The position numbers and the translations under genes are program-made. Shown here in pieces: positions 1 through 6,365 of a DNA stretch of 11,434 nt. Where the stretch lies: assembly GCA_934567115.1 (NCBI GenBank), contig CAKTJA010000029.1, positions 1 through 11,434 of the forward strand. Direction: 5' to 3'. The notes under the pieces were generated by a model that saw only the letters and a program-made list of their open reading frames with translations, searched no databases and was not told the origin of the DNA. How positions within the stretch are numbered: the stretch's first letter is position 1; every line of letters starts with the position of its first letter. Source of the DNA: an uncultured Oscillospiraceae bacterium. GTDB taxonomy: Bacteria; Bacillota; Clostridia; Oscillospirales; Oscillospiraceae.

Positions 1-443
1 TCGTCGATCAGGTCGCCCATGATATCGACGTGGTAGGGCGTGATGATGTAGGTGTTGGCCGCGACCTTCTTAATCTTCCCCTCGCCCGCGTAGGCGACGC
101 CGGAGAGAAAGTCGATCAGGCGGCGGGCAATGTCCTTATTCGTGGACTCAAGGTTGATGACCACCGTGCGCTTCTCCTTCAGATGGTCCGCGATCTCGCT
201 GGCGTTCTCGAACCGCTCCGGCTTGACGAGCACGACCTTGAGCTGCGTTGTCGCATGAATGTTGACAACCTTGTTGCGGCGCTCATCATCGCGGTCGCGG
301 TCACGGTCGCGGTCGCTTCTGCGCCGGTCGTCGGAAAAGGCCCCGGCGTCGCGGGAGCCGAGATCGGGGAAATCGTCCTCGTATTCTTCATCCTCATCCT
401 CGTACGGATGCGCCCATTTTTTCAGGTCTTCGATCAGTCCCAT
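1..443 (-). CDS. sepF: Cell division protein SepF (3' end cut by window edge)
   Basis: SepF is a cytoplasmic division protein that anchors FtsZ filaments to the membrane in many Gram-positive bacteria lacking or supplementing FtsA. The visible part is 147 residues; Bacillus subtilis SepF is about 150, so only a few C-terminal residues should be missing. It starts MGLIEDLKKW, a short amphipathic N-terminal segment typical of the membrane-targeting helix. An acidic stretch (residues 15-25) and an Arg/Asp-rich linker (about 39-56) follow. The conserved core runs from about residue 58 (KVVNIH) through VVINLES (94-100) and FLSGVAYAGEG (112-122) to YIITPYHVDI. The ATG at 443 follows a GGGGAGG ribosome binding site with an 8-base gap. 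It lies 18 bases downstream of yggS, the usual ylmE-sepF pairing. The Arg/Asp linker is an unusual low-complexity insert. Identification is firm; the C-terminus is not seen. Confidence 0.95.
   Translation of the reverse strand, partial: MGLIEDLKKWAHPYEDEDEEYEDDFPDLGSRDAGAFSDDRRRSDRDRDRDRDDERRNKVVNIHATTQLKVVLVKPERFENASEIADHLKEKRTVVINLESTNKDIARRLIDFLSGVAYAGEGKIKKVAANTYIITPYHVDIMGDLID
291..314. repeat. Hexanucleotide tandem repeat coding for Asp-Arg repeats in SepF
   Basis: Four copies of a six-base unit (GCGGTC on the plus strand, one copy with A in place of the first G) lie in frame inside sepF. They encode alternating Asp and Arg in the linker between the N-terminal helix and the core domain. 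The unit is a multiple of three, so gain or loss of copies would change linker length without a frameshift. Confidence 0.8.
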
Positions 444-461
444 GGAAAATACCTCCCCGCA

Positions 462-1157
462 TCAAATCGTATAGTGCCGTGCGCCGAAAATCGCCGTGCC
501 CACGCGGACCGCCGTCGCGCCGCAGCGGATGGCGTCCTCGTAGTCGCCGCTCATGCCCATGGACAATATATCAAGCTTATTATCATACAAATTCTCGTTG
601 ATGTCAACATAAAGCGCATGAACTTTTTCAAAGTAGGGCACGCTCCCGTGCGCCTCCTCCGTCACGGGAGGAATGGTCATAAGCCCGCGCAGCGTTACAT
701 GCGCGAGCGTTTTCGCCCGCTCCGCCGCCGCGCGAAGCTCCTCCGGCGGAAAGCCGCTTTTCGCCTCTTCCCCGCCGATGTTGACCTCCAGCAGGATGGG
801 CTGCACAAGGCCGAGCTTTTCCGCCTGCCGGTCGATATCCTCAAGCAGCTCATACGAGCCGACGGACTCGATCAGCGCGGCCTTGCCAACCACCTGCTTC
901 ACCTTGTTGCGCTGGAGATGACCGATGAAGTGCAGCGGCGCGCCGTCGTAGGCGTGCTCGGCAAGCTTCTGCGTCATCTCCTGCACGCGGTTCTCCCCCA
1001 GCGCGTCGATCCCGGCGGCAATGGCCTCGCGGCAGGCGGCCGCGTCGTTCATCTTGCTTGCGCCGACGAGCGTGATCTCGTCCGGACTGCGGCCGGCGGA
1101 CCGCGCTGCGGCGGCAATCCGTTCCCGTACCTGTGCGATGTTTTCCTGAATGCTCAT
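462..1157 (-). CDS. yggS: YggS/YlmE-family pyridoxal phosphate homeostasis protein
   Basis: This family (YggS, YlmE, human PLPBP) binds pyridoxal 5'-phosphate in a single alanine-racemase-like TIM barrel. It has no known enzymatic activity and is thought to keep free PLP and amino-acid pools balanced. The 231-residue length is typical. Visible signatures are LVGASK with the PLP-binding Lys at residue 35, GENRVQEMTQK, HFIGHLQRNKVK, and the C-terminal phosphate-binding segment SMGMSGDYEDAIRCG followed by VRVGTAIFG. The ATG lies 2 bases after the stop of the upstream HlyD-like gene. A weak Shine-Dalgarno (AGGTGA, 10 bases from the start) overlaps the end of that gene, so translation is probably coupled. 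The downstream gene is sepF, matching the ylmE-sepF order of Gram-positive division clusters. Family assignment is very secure. Confidence 0.95.
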   Translation of the reverse strand: MSIQENIAQVRERIAAAARSAGRSPDEITLVGASKMNDAAACREAIAAGIDALGENRVQEMTQKLAEHAYDGAPLHFIGHLQRNKVKQVVGKAALIESVGSYELLEDIDRQAEKLGLVQPILLEVNIGGEEAKSGFPPEELRAAAERAKTLAHVTLRGLMTIPPVTEEAHGSVPYFEKVHALYVDINENLYDNKLDILSMGMSGDYEDAIRCGATAVRVGTAIFGARHYTI

Positions 1158-1159
1158 AG

Positions 1160-2392
1160 CTATTCGATCACCTTTCCGTCATACAGGTCGTTCGCCGAGA
1201 TGATAACCTCGTCGTTGACCCGCAGAGTATAAAGCTGGATGCTGCTTTCGATCGTGGATTCGATCGTCACCGGTCGGACGAGGCAGTAATCCTCCCCCTG
1301 CCACAGCACCTCAACGGGCTTGAAATAAGCGCGCAGCCCCACGCGGCAGTAGACGCCGCTCGCGCCGTCCGTGTTCACGCGGAGCGCGTTTTTGGGGATG
1401 CGCAGACCCTCGTAGCGCCGCAGGATCAGCTCGGCGTTCTGCGCGCGCAGCAGCGACACGTAGGCAAGGCGGCTGTCGCCGAGGAGGACGACGACGCAGC
1501 GCCCGTTCTCCTCGCGTCCGATGCGCTCGACCGTAACGTCAAGGTCGAAGTCCACGCCGGTCAGGGGGCGCAGACCGACGGCCTGTCCCTTTTCCAGCCT
1601 TGCGGCCTGCGCGGCGCTCAGCACGGTCATGAAGCGCCACTCCTCCCCGAAGATCAGCTTCCCGACGGTCGAGGAGGAGCCGTCCGGCGCGATCGCGTCA
1701 TACTGCGCGACGCTCATGCTCTCCGCCGCTGCCGGCGTGAGCACGCTTTCGTAGCCGTCGGCCACGGCGCTGTAGGTCCCTGCGGCGGAGGCGCGGATCT
1801 TCTGCGTGCCGCCCTCGAGCCGGGCGGAGATCGAGCTGATCTCCGCTTTCAGCGCGTCGATGCGCGCGCCGAGGTCCTCCGCACCCTCGTAGGCGTACTC
1901 CCGCTTGAGCACGGTGGTTTTCAGCGCCTCGCCCGCGCTTTCGGCGGCGGTATAGCTCCCGGCGGCGAGAGCGGCGCGCAGAGAGATGACGCCGCTTCGC
2001 ACGTCGCCGTCCAGCTTGAGCGCCGTTTCGGCGTCCTTCGCCGCCTCGCGCGCGTACTGGAGCTGCTCCAGCTTTGTACGCAGAGAGCGGAGAGTGCGGT
2101 GGTCGTCGAGCGCGCTTTCGCTGCGGTAAACGGTCGCGAGCGTTCCGCCCGCCGGGACCCGCTCGCCCTCCGCCCGCTCAAGCTCGAGCAGCGTTTCACC
2201 GCACTCGACGATCTGCTCGTCGCGCACGAACCAGCCGCTCACCGTGATGCTGTCCTCGCTGCTGTAAGCGTAGACCAGCGTGGTCGTCTGCGGGTTGACA
2301 AGATATCGGTAGCCCTGCACGGCAAAGTATGCCGCAACGGCAAGGAACAGAAAAACAAATATCAGCTTTGTGGAAAGAGATCGTGCCTTCAT
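1160..2392 (-). CDS. HlyD-like membrane-anchored adaptor protein, partner unknown
   Basis: The product is 410 residues if translation starts at the ATG at 2392 (MKARSLSTKL). That ATG follows a GAGAGG-type ribosome binding site in the 16-base gap after hfq; a longer in-frame reading from 2458 would overlap hfq and has no such signal. One transmembrane segment (about residues 10-29) is followed by a large, probably extracellular, domain. This contains a lipoyl/barrel-sandwich-like first half (about 38-92), a charged, helix-forming region (about 93-210) suggestive of a coiled-coil hairpin, a second barrel-sandwich strand region (KIRASAAGTYSAVADGYE) and beta-rich segments ending VNDEVIISANDLYDGKVIE. 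That architecture matches membrane-fusion/HlyD-type adaptors, which in Gram-positives may assist ABC exporters. No transporter is in the window. The family call rests on architecture and gene context; the specific function is unknown. Confidence 0.7.
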   Translation of the reverse strand: MKARSLSTKLIFVFLFLAVAAYFAVQGYRYLVNPQTTTLVYAYSSEDSITVSGWFVRDEQIVECGETLLELERAEGERVPAGGTLATVYRSESALDDHRTLRSLRTKLEQLQYAREAAKDAETALKLDGDVRSGVISLRAALAAGSYTAAESAGEALKTTVLKREYAYEGAEDLGARIDALKAEISSISARLEGGTQKIRASAAGTYSAVADGYESVLTPAAAESMSVAQYDAIAPDGSSSTVGKLIFGEEWRFMTVLSAAQAARLEKGQAVGLRPLTGVDFDLDVTVERIGREENGRCVVVLLGDSRLAYVSLLRAQNAELILRRYEGLRIPKNALRVNTDGASGVYCRVGLRAYFKPVEVLWQGEDYCLVRPVTIESTIESSIQLYTLRVNDEVIISANDLYDGKVIE

Positions 2393-2408
2393 GTCCGCCT
2401 CTCTCAGC

Positions 2409-2663
2409 TTATTCCGCGGGACGTTCCTCCCCGGTCTCCTCCGCCTCGTGCAGATCAATGGGGGAAAGCGGCGCGATGGTCGAGATCGCGTGCTTGTAGA
2501 TCATCTGCTGCCGTCCCTCGCTCATGAGCACGACGGTGAAGCTGTCAAAGCCGGTCACGGTGCCGCGCATCTGGAAGCCGTTGACCAGAAACACGGTCAG
2601 CGGTACGCTCTGCTTGCGGGCCTTGGTAAGGAAAACGTCCTGAAGATTCGCTGTCTTTTTCAT
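2409..2663 (-). CDS. hfq: RNA chaperone Hfq
   Basis: Hfq forms a hexameric Sm-like ring that binds small RNAs and A-rich mRNA sequences. The protein has 84 residues. The Sm1 region runs from [15 protein letters not shown] (about 7-21) through [17 protein letters not shown] (24-40). The Sm2 signature IYKHAIST is at 55-62, with the proximal-site Lys57 and His58. Gln8 of the proximal pocket is present. Phe25 replaces the Tyr of E. coli, as in Bacillus-type Hfq. The rim patch reads RKQS at 16-19, weaker in basic residues than the E. coli RRER. A short acidic tail ([15 protein letters not shown]) follows the core. The ATG at 2663 is preceded by AAGGA at a longish 12-base spacing. The gene sits between miaA and the HlyD-like gene; miaA-hfq adjacency is widespread in bacteria. 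Confidence 0.96.
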   Translation of the reverse strand: MKKTANLQDVFLTKARKQSVPLTVFLVNGFQMRGTVTGFDSFTVVLMSEGRQQMIYKHAISTIAPLSPIDLHEAEETGEERPAE

Positions 2664-2675
2664 GTTGGTATGTAT

Positions 2676-2689
2676 CCTTTCTTTTTGTT
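2676..2689 (-). promoter_or_regulatory. A-rich hfq leader overlapping the ribosome binding site
   Basis: On the minus strand the leader reads AACAAAAAGAAAGGA just upstream of hfq. The first 12 bases split into four consecutive A-R-N triplets (AAC, AAA, AAG, AAA), the pattern bound by the distal face of E. coli Hfq. They run into the AAGGA Shine-Dalgarno. The triplet match and the overlap are seen in the sequence; a role in Hfq autoregulation is inference. Confidence 0.4.
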
Positions 2690-2691
2690 CG

Positions 2692-2717
2692 GAGGAGCGG
2701 ACGGTCCGCCGTTCCTC
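2692..2717 (-). other. Inverted repeat / mRNA hairpin between miaA and hfq
   Basis: GCGGAC and GTCCGC (2697-2702 and 2704-2709) form a near-continuous inverted repeat, flanked by complementary GAGGA and TCCTC (2692-2696 and 2713-2717) with a 3-base bulge. It starts just after the miaA stop codon and ends just before the A-rich hfq leader. No T-run follows in the direction of transcription, so it does not look like an intrinsic terminator. It could be an RNA processing or stabilising structure in the intercistronic gap. Confidence 0.5.
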
Positions 2718-2719
2718 GT

Positions 2720-3670
2720 CTAAAGACAGGATACGCCATGGTTCATAAGAATTTCCGTCGAAAATTGTAAAGCCTCGGCAAAATTCCGTGATTTTTTCCA
2801 GAGGAACCAGTGAATGTCCGGCTCCCGCCGCAGCCATGTGAGCTGGCGCTTGGCGTACTGGCGCGAGCGGAGCTTGATCTCCGCGACCGCCTCCTCCTCC
2901 GGACAGTCCCCCGCGAGGAAGCGCAGACACTCCTTATAGCCGATGGCCTGCATGGCTGTCGCCGTGCGCGGCACGCCGGCGTCGAGCAGTGCGCGCACCT
3001 CGTCGAACAGGCCCTGCTCCACCATCCGGTCCACGCGCGCGTCGATCGCGCGCTTCATCTCCTCGCGGTCCTCGAAGGCGAGGCCGAGACGGATCGGATC
3101 GTAGCGCGGCGGGACCGCCGCAGTCCGCGCCTGATGCAGCGAGAGCGGCTCTCCGGTCTCAAGGCAGACCTCCAGCGCGCGGATGACGCGCTTTTTGTCG
3201 TTCGGGTGGAGCCGGTCCGCGCTTTCCGGATCGACCCGGCGCAGCTGAGCGAAAAGCGCCGCGCCGCCCTCCGCGTCCCAGCGGCGCTCCAGCTCTCCGC
3301 GCACCTTGCCGCCGGCTGCGCCGGGGGCGTAGCCGTGCCCGCGTATGAGCGCGTCGAGATACAGCCCCGTTCCGCCGACGAAGATGGGAAGCCGTCCCCG
3401 CCGAAGGATATCGTCCGCACAGGCCGCCGCGTCCTCCGCGTAGCGGGCGACGGAGTAGTCCTCGCGCGGGTCGATGACGCCGACCATGTGGTGGGGAACG
3501 CCCTGCGTCTCCGCCTCCGTCGGCGCGGCGGTGCCGATCGTCATGCCGCGATAGAGCTGCATGGAGTCGCAGGAAACGACCTCCCCGCCGAACGCCTTTG
3601 CCAGCAGCACGCCCAGCGCGGTTTTTCCGCAGCCGGTCGGACCGACCACGCATACGATCTTCGGCGGCAT
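2720..3670 (-). CDS. miaA: tRNA dimethylallyltransferase MiaA
   Basis: MiaA transfers a dimethylallyl group from DMAPP to N6 of adenosine 37 in tRNAs reading UNN codons, giving i6A37. The product has 316 residues, usual for the family. The P-loop-like GPTGCGKT is at 10-17, [11 protein letters not shown] at 33-43 carries the conserved catalytic Asp35, and FVGGTGLYL is at 97-105. A central insertion domain covers roughly 115-200. The family block around MQAIGYKE and the C-terminal [18 protein letters not shown] complete the fold. The ATG at 3670 follows GGGAGGT at close spacing, 18 bases after the mutL stop. The next enzyme of the same pathway, miaB, is encoded at the upstream end of the cluster. 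The identification is essentially certain. Confidence 0.98.
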   Translation of the reverse strand: MPPKIVCVVGPTGCGKTALGVLLAKAFGGEVVSCDSMQLYRGMTIGTAAPTEAETQGVPHHMVGVIDPREDYSVARYAEDAAACADDILRRGRLPIFVGGTGLYLDALIRGHGYAPGAAGGKVRGELERRWDAEGGAALFAQLRRVDPESADRLHPNDKKRVIRALEVCLETGEPLSLHQARTAAVPPRYDPIRLGLAFEDREEMKRAIDARVDRMVEQGLFDEVRALLDAGVPRTATAMQAIGYKECLRFLAGDCPEEEAVAEIKLRSRQYAKRQLTWLRREPDIHWFLWKKSRNFAEALQFSTEILMNHGVSCL

Positions 3671-3688
3671 GGGACCTCCCTTCCGCGC

Positions 3689-5623
3689 TCATGCGCGCTT
3701 AAACATTTTTTCCAGCTCGTATTCGGTGAGCCTGACGGCGACGGGCCGTCCGTGAGGACAGAAGCGGACCTCGCCGGACTGCACGCTGTTCACCAGAACG
3801 CGCAGCTCCCGCTCGTCGCTTTTCCAGCCGCCCTTGATGGCGGATTTGCACGCAATCGTGTGCAGCAGCGCGTCCCGCGCGGCGGCGGGGTCGGCGCGGC
3901 GCATCCCGGTGAGCCGCCCGCCAAGCTCTTCAAGGCTTGCGGCCGCGTCCCCGGCGGCAATGTCGGACGGCAGCGCGCGGATCAGAAGTGCGCCGTCTCC
4001 GAATTCCTCGCAGATGAAGCCGAACTCGCGCAGCAGCGGCAGCTGACCGACCAATGCGGCGTACTCCTCCGCGCCGGGCTGAACGACCGCCGGGGTCAGC
4101 AGCTCCTGCGGCATGATCTCCGCCGGGTTGGCCTTGAGCCGGTCGAAATTGATGCGCTCGTGCGCGGCGTGCTTGTCGATCAGCCAGACGTTTTTCTCCC
4201 CGTCCTCGCAGACGATGTAGGTGTCGAGCACCTCCCCGGCGATGCGCCACGGCGCGGGCGCTTCCGGTTCGAGCGTGGTCTGCTCCGGCTCCGCCGGGGC
4301 GATGGGAGGAACGTCGGGCGCGGGGCGCGCCTCGACCGGCGGGGGCGGCGCTTCAAGCGGGACCGGCGCGGCGGAAGGCTCGTCCGGTGCGCTTCGCTTC
4401 GCCGTAAACGCCGCCTGAACAAACGCGGGAAGCGCCTCGCTTCGCCGGGTGAAGTCGTTCAGCTCCGCCCGGCCCTTTAGCTCGCTCGCGGCGGGGCTGA
4501 CGGAGATGACGGCGTTCGCCGCCTTCGGCACGGAGGACGGCTGCTCCCCGCTCCGCGCGCGGAACTCCTCCGCAGTCATGGAGCGGTAGAAGCCCTGCGG
4601 CTTCGGCTCGGGCCGCTTCGGCGGCTCCGGCGCGCCGTCGCGGTCGAGCGCGTCGGACGCGGCGTGGTACACAAGGTCGAAAACGCGTTTCTCATTTACA
4701 AATTTGACGACCGTTTTGGCGGGGTGAACGTTCACGTCCACCATATCGCACGGAAGCGTGACGTTCAGCACGCAGCCGGGAAATTTCCCCTTCATGATGC
4801 GGTTGGCGTACGCCTCCTCCACGGCGGCGGTGAGAAGCTGGGACTTGATGAACCGCCCGTTGACGAAGAAGGTCTGCATGCCGCGCGTGCCCCGGCCCGC
4901 AAGCGGGCGCGTGACAAAGCCGGAGGCGGACAGCGCCTCGTCGCTGCCGTTCACCTCGGCCAGCGAAAGGGCGAACTCACGCCCGAGCGCGGCGTAGACC
5001 GCGCTGAGCAGCCTGCCGTCGCCGGGGGTGTGCAGCTCCTCCCTCCCGTCGCGGATGAGACGGAAGGAAATATCGGGATGCGAAAGCGCGATGTGCGCGG
5101 CAAGCCCCGCGATGGCGCTGGCCTCGGCGCGGTCCTGCTTCATGAACTTCAGCCGTGCGGGCGTGTTGAAAAAAAGGTCGCGCACGATCACGCTGGTCCC
5201 CTCGGGACAGCCCGCGCCCGTGACCTCGTCGGGAGCGCCGCCCTCAAGGTGCAGCGAGGCGCCCTCCGCCGCGCCGCGCGGACGCGAAAATATGTCCAGC
5301 CGGGACACGGACGAGATCGCCGCAAGCGCCTCGCCGCGAAAGCCGAGCGTCCCGATGGAGGAAAGCTCGTCGGCGGTCCGAAGCTTGCTTGTCGCATGGC
5401 GGAGAAAGGCGACGGGAAGCTCCTCCGGAGCGATGCCGCAGCCGTCGTCCGTTACGCGCAGATAGGTCATGCCGCCGTTTTGCAGCTCCAGCGTGACGAT
5501 CGACGCGCCCGCGTCGATGGCGTTTTCCAGCAGCTCCTTGGCGACGCTCGCGGGACGCTCGACCACCTCGCCGGCGGCAATCAGATCGGCGATGTGCGGG
5601 GATAACTGTTCAATGTGGGGCAT
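3689..5623 (-). CDS. mutL: DNA mismatch repair protein MutL (endonuclease type)
   Basis: MutL couples MutS mismatch recognition to strand removal. The 644-residue product has an N-terminal GHKL ATPase: ELLENAIDAGA with catalytic Glu30 and Mg-binding Asn34, DDGCGI (59-64), RHATSK (75-80) and GFRGEAL (94-100). A transducer domain containing NTPARLKF (153-160), FFVNGRFIK and VDVNVHPAK (296-303) follows. A Pro/Ala/Glu-rich linker covers about 325-457. The C-terminal dimerisation/nuclease domain starts near PWRIAGEVLDTYIV. Its metal motif reads DKHAAHERINFD (483-494); Asp483, His485 and Glu489 fit the DQHA-x2-E-x4-E motif, with Lys for Gln and Asp for the last Glu. ACKSAIKGG (591-599) and FCPHGRPV (621-628) are the other nuclease-site elements. 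The start follows AAGGAGG at 4 bases. It lies 9 bases after the CPBP gene and 18 bases before miaA. Confidence 0.97.
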   Translation of the reverse strand: MPHIEQLSPHIADLIAAGEVVERPASVAKELLENAIDAGASIVTLELQNGGMTYLRVTDDGCGIAPEELPVAFLRHATSKLRTADELSSIGTLGFRGEALAAISSVSRLDIFSRPRGAAEGASLHLEGGAPDEVTGAGCPEGTSVIVRDLFFNTPARLKFMKQDRAEASAIAGLAAHIALSHPDISFRLIRDGREELHTPGDGRLLSAVYAALGREFALSLAEVNGSDEALSASGFVTRPLAGRGTRGMQTFFVNGRFIKSQLLTAAVEEAYANRIMKGKFPGCVLNVTLPCDMVDVNVHPAKTVVKFVNEKRVFDLVYHAASDALDRDGAPEPPKRPEPKPQGFYRSMTAEEFRARSGEQPSSVPKAANAVISVSPAASELKGRAELNDFTRRSEALPAFVQAAFTAKRSAPDEPSAAPVPLEAPPPPVEARPAPDVPPIAPAEPEQTTLEPEAPAPWRIAGEVLDTYIVCEDGEKNVWLIDKHAAHERINFDRLKANPAEIMPQELLTPAVVQPGAEEYAALVGQLPLLREFGFICEEFGDGALLIRALPSDIAAGDAAASLEELGGRLTGMRRADPAAARDALLHTIACKSAIKGGWKSDERELRVLVNSVQSGEVRFCPHGRPVAVRLTEYELEKMFKRA

Positions 5624-5632
5624 GCTTCCTCC

Positions 5633-6343
5633 TTACCCGGCGACGGTCCACAGGGCCAGCGCGTTGACGGTTGCGTGCAGAAGGATCGGCGTCCACAGCG
5701 TTCCGGAATTGTCGAACGCCCAGGCGAACACCAGTCCCGGCACCAGATACTGAAGCGCGAGGATAAGACAGCTCCAGCTCCAGCCGGAGAGGGCGAGCGT
5801 CCAGATGTGCAGAAAGGCGAACAGCACGCAGGAGACGGCGTACGCCAGTATCCTGCTTTTTTCGCGCAGACAGCCGAACACCAGACCGCGAAACATGACC
5901 TCCTCGATAAAGGGCGCGAGAAAGACGATGATCAGCACGGTCAGCCGCGCCGCAGAGTCGATCTGCGCGGCGATGGGCGTGTCGTTAAGGTTTATGCGGC
6001 TGTTGAAAAGCACGTTCGTCACGCGGTAAAAAAGCTCGTTCGCGCCGTAAAAAACCAACAGGCTTATGCAGAAGGTCCCCATCGCGCGGTTCGCGCCGGA
6101 GAGGAACCGCCCGGTCGTGTGCGCGAGAAACGAGTGGAACAGCAGCAGAACGATGACGAAAAGCGCATAGTAGTAAATATTGTTGGCTGTCGTCGGGCCG
6201 ATCTCCACGTCGAGGAGGACCCCCGCGATGGAGAAGATCCTGCCCGCCAGCAGCGGAAGCACAAGAAGATAGACGACGAAAAGAATCGACCCCGCGACGC
6301 GCTCGGTCTGATTCATGTGGGAGTCTGCGGCATTCTTTGCCAC
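5633..6343 (-). CDS. CPBP-family (CAAX protease and bacteriocin-processing) intramembrane metalloprotease
   Basis: This is a 236-residue, very hydrophobic protein with perhaps six to eight membrane segments. It has the three diagnostic motifs of the CPBP/Abi (Rce1-like) family: EEVMFR (Glu147, Glu148, Arg152), FAFLH (His179) and HATVN (His223, Asn227), which form the glutamate/histidine active site within the membrane. Characterised members include CAAX prenyl endopeptidases and proteins linked to bacteriocin maturation or immunity; no substrate can be predicted here. Translation is assigned to GTG at 6343 because GGGGGGAG precedes it at 5 bases. The alternative in-frame ATG (6316, residue 10) has no good ribosome binding site. 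The gene sits between mutS (22-base gap) and mutL (9-base gap), an unexpected place for a membrane protease, and shows no compositional difference from its neighbours. Family call firm, function unknown. Confidence 0.9.
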   Translation of the reverse strand: MAKNAADSHMNQTERVAGSILFVVYLLVLPLLAGRIFSIAGVLLDVEIGPTTANNIYYYALFVIVLLLFHSFLAHTTGRFLSGANRAMGTFCISLLVFYGANELFYRVTNVLFNSRINLNDTPIAAQIDSAARLTVLIIVFLAPFIEEVMFRGLVFGCLREKSRILAYAVSCVLFAFLHIWTLALSGWSWSCLILALQYLVPGLVFAWAFDNSGTLWTPILLHATVNALALWTVAG

Positions 6344-6348
6344 GTCCG

Positions 6349-6356
6349 CTCCCCCC
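6349..6356 (-). promoter_or_regulatory. Ribosome binding site that fixes a GTG start for the CPBP protease
   Basis: The minus strand reads AAAGGGGGGAGCGGAC directly before GTG at 6343. The GGAG core lies 5 bases from the GTG, whereas the next in-frame ATG 27 bases on lacks a comparable site. Confidence 0.65.
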
Positions 6357-6365
6357 TTTCTTTTT

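Noticed and set aside
2409..2930. A 173-codon frame giving Hfq a long N-terminal extension
   Set aside because: The extension overlaps the 3' part of miaA in another frame and shows no domain. The ATG at 2663 gives a normal 84-residue Hfq with a Shine-Dalgarno upstream.
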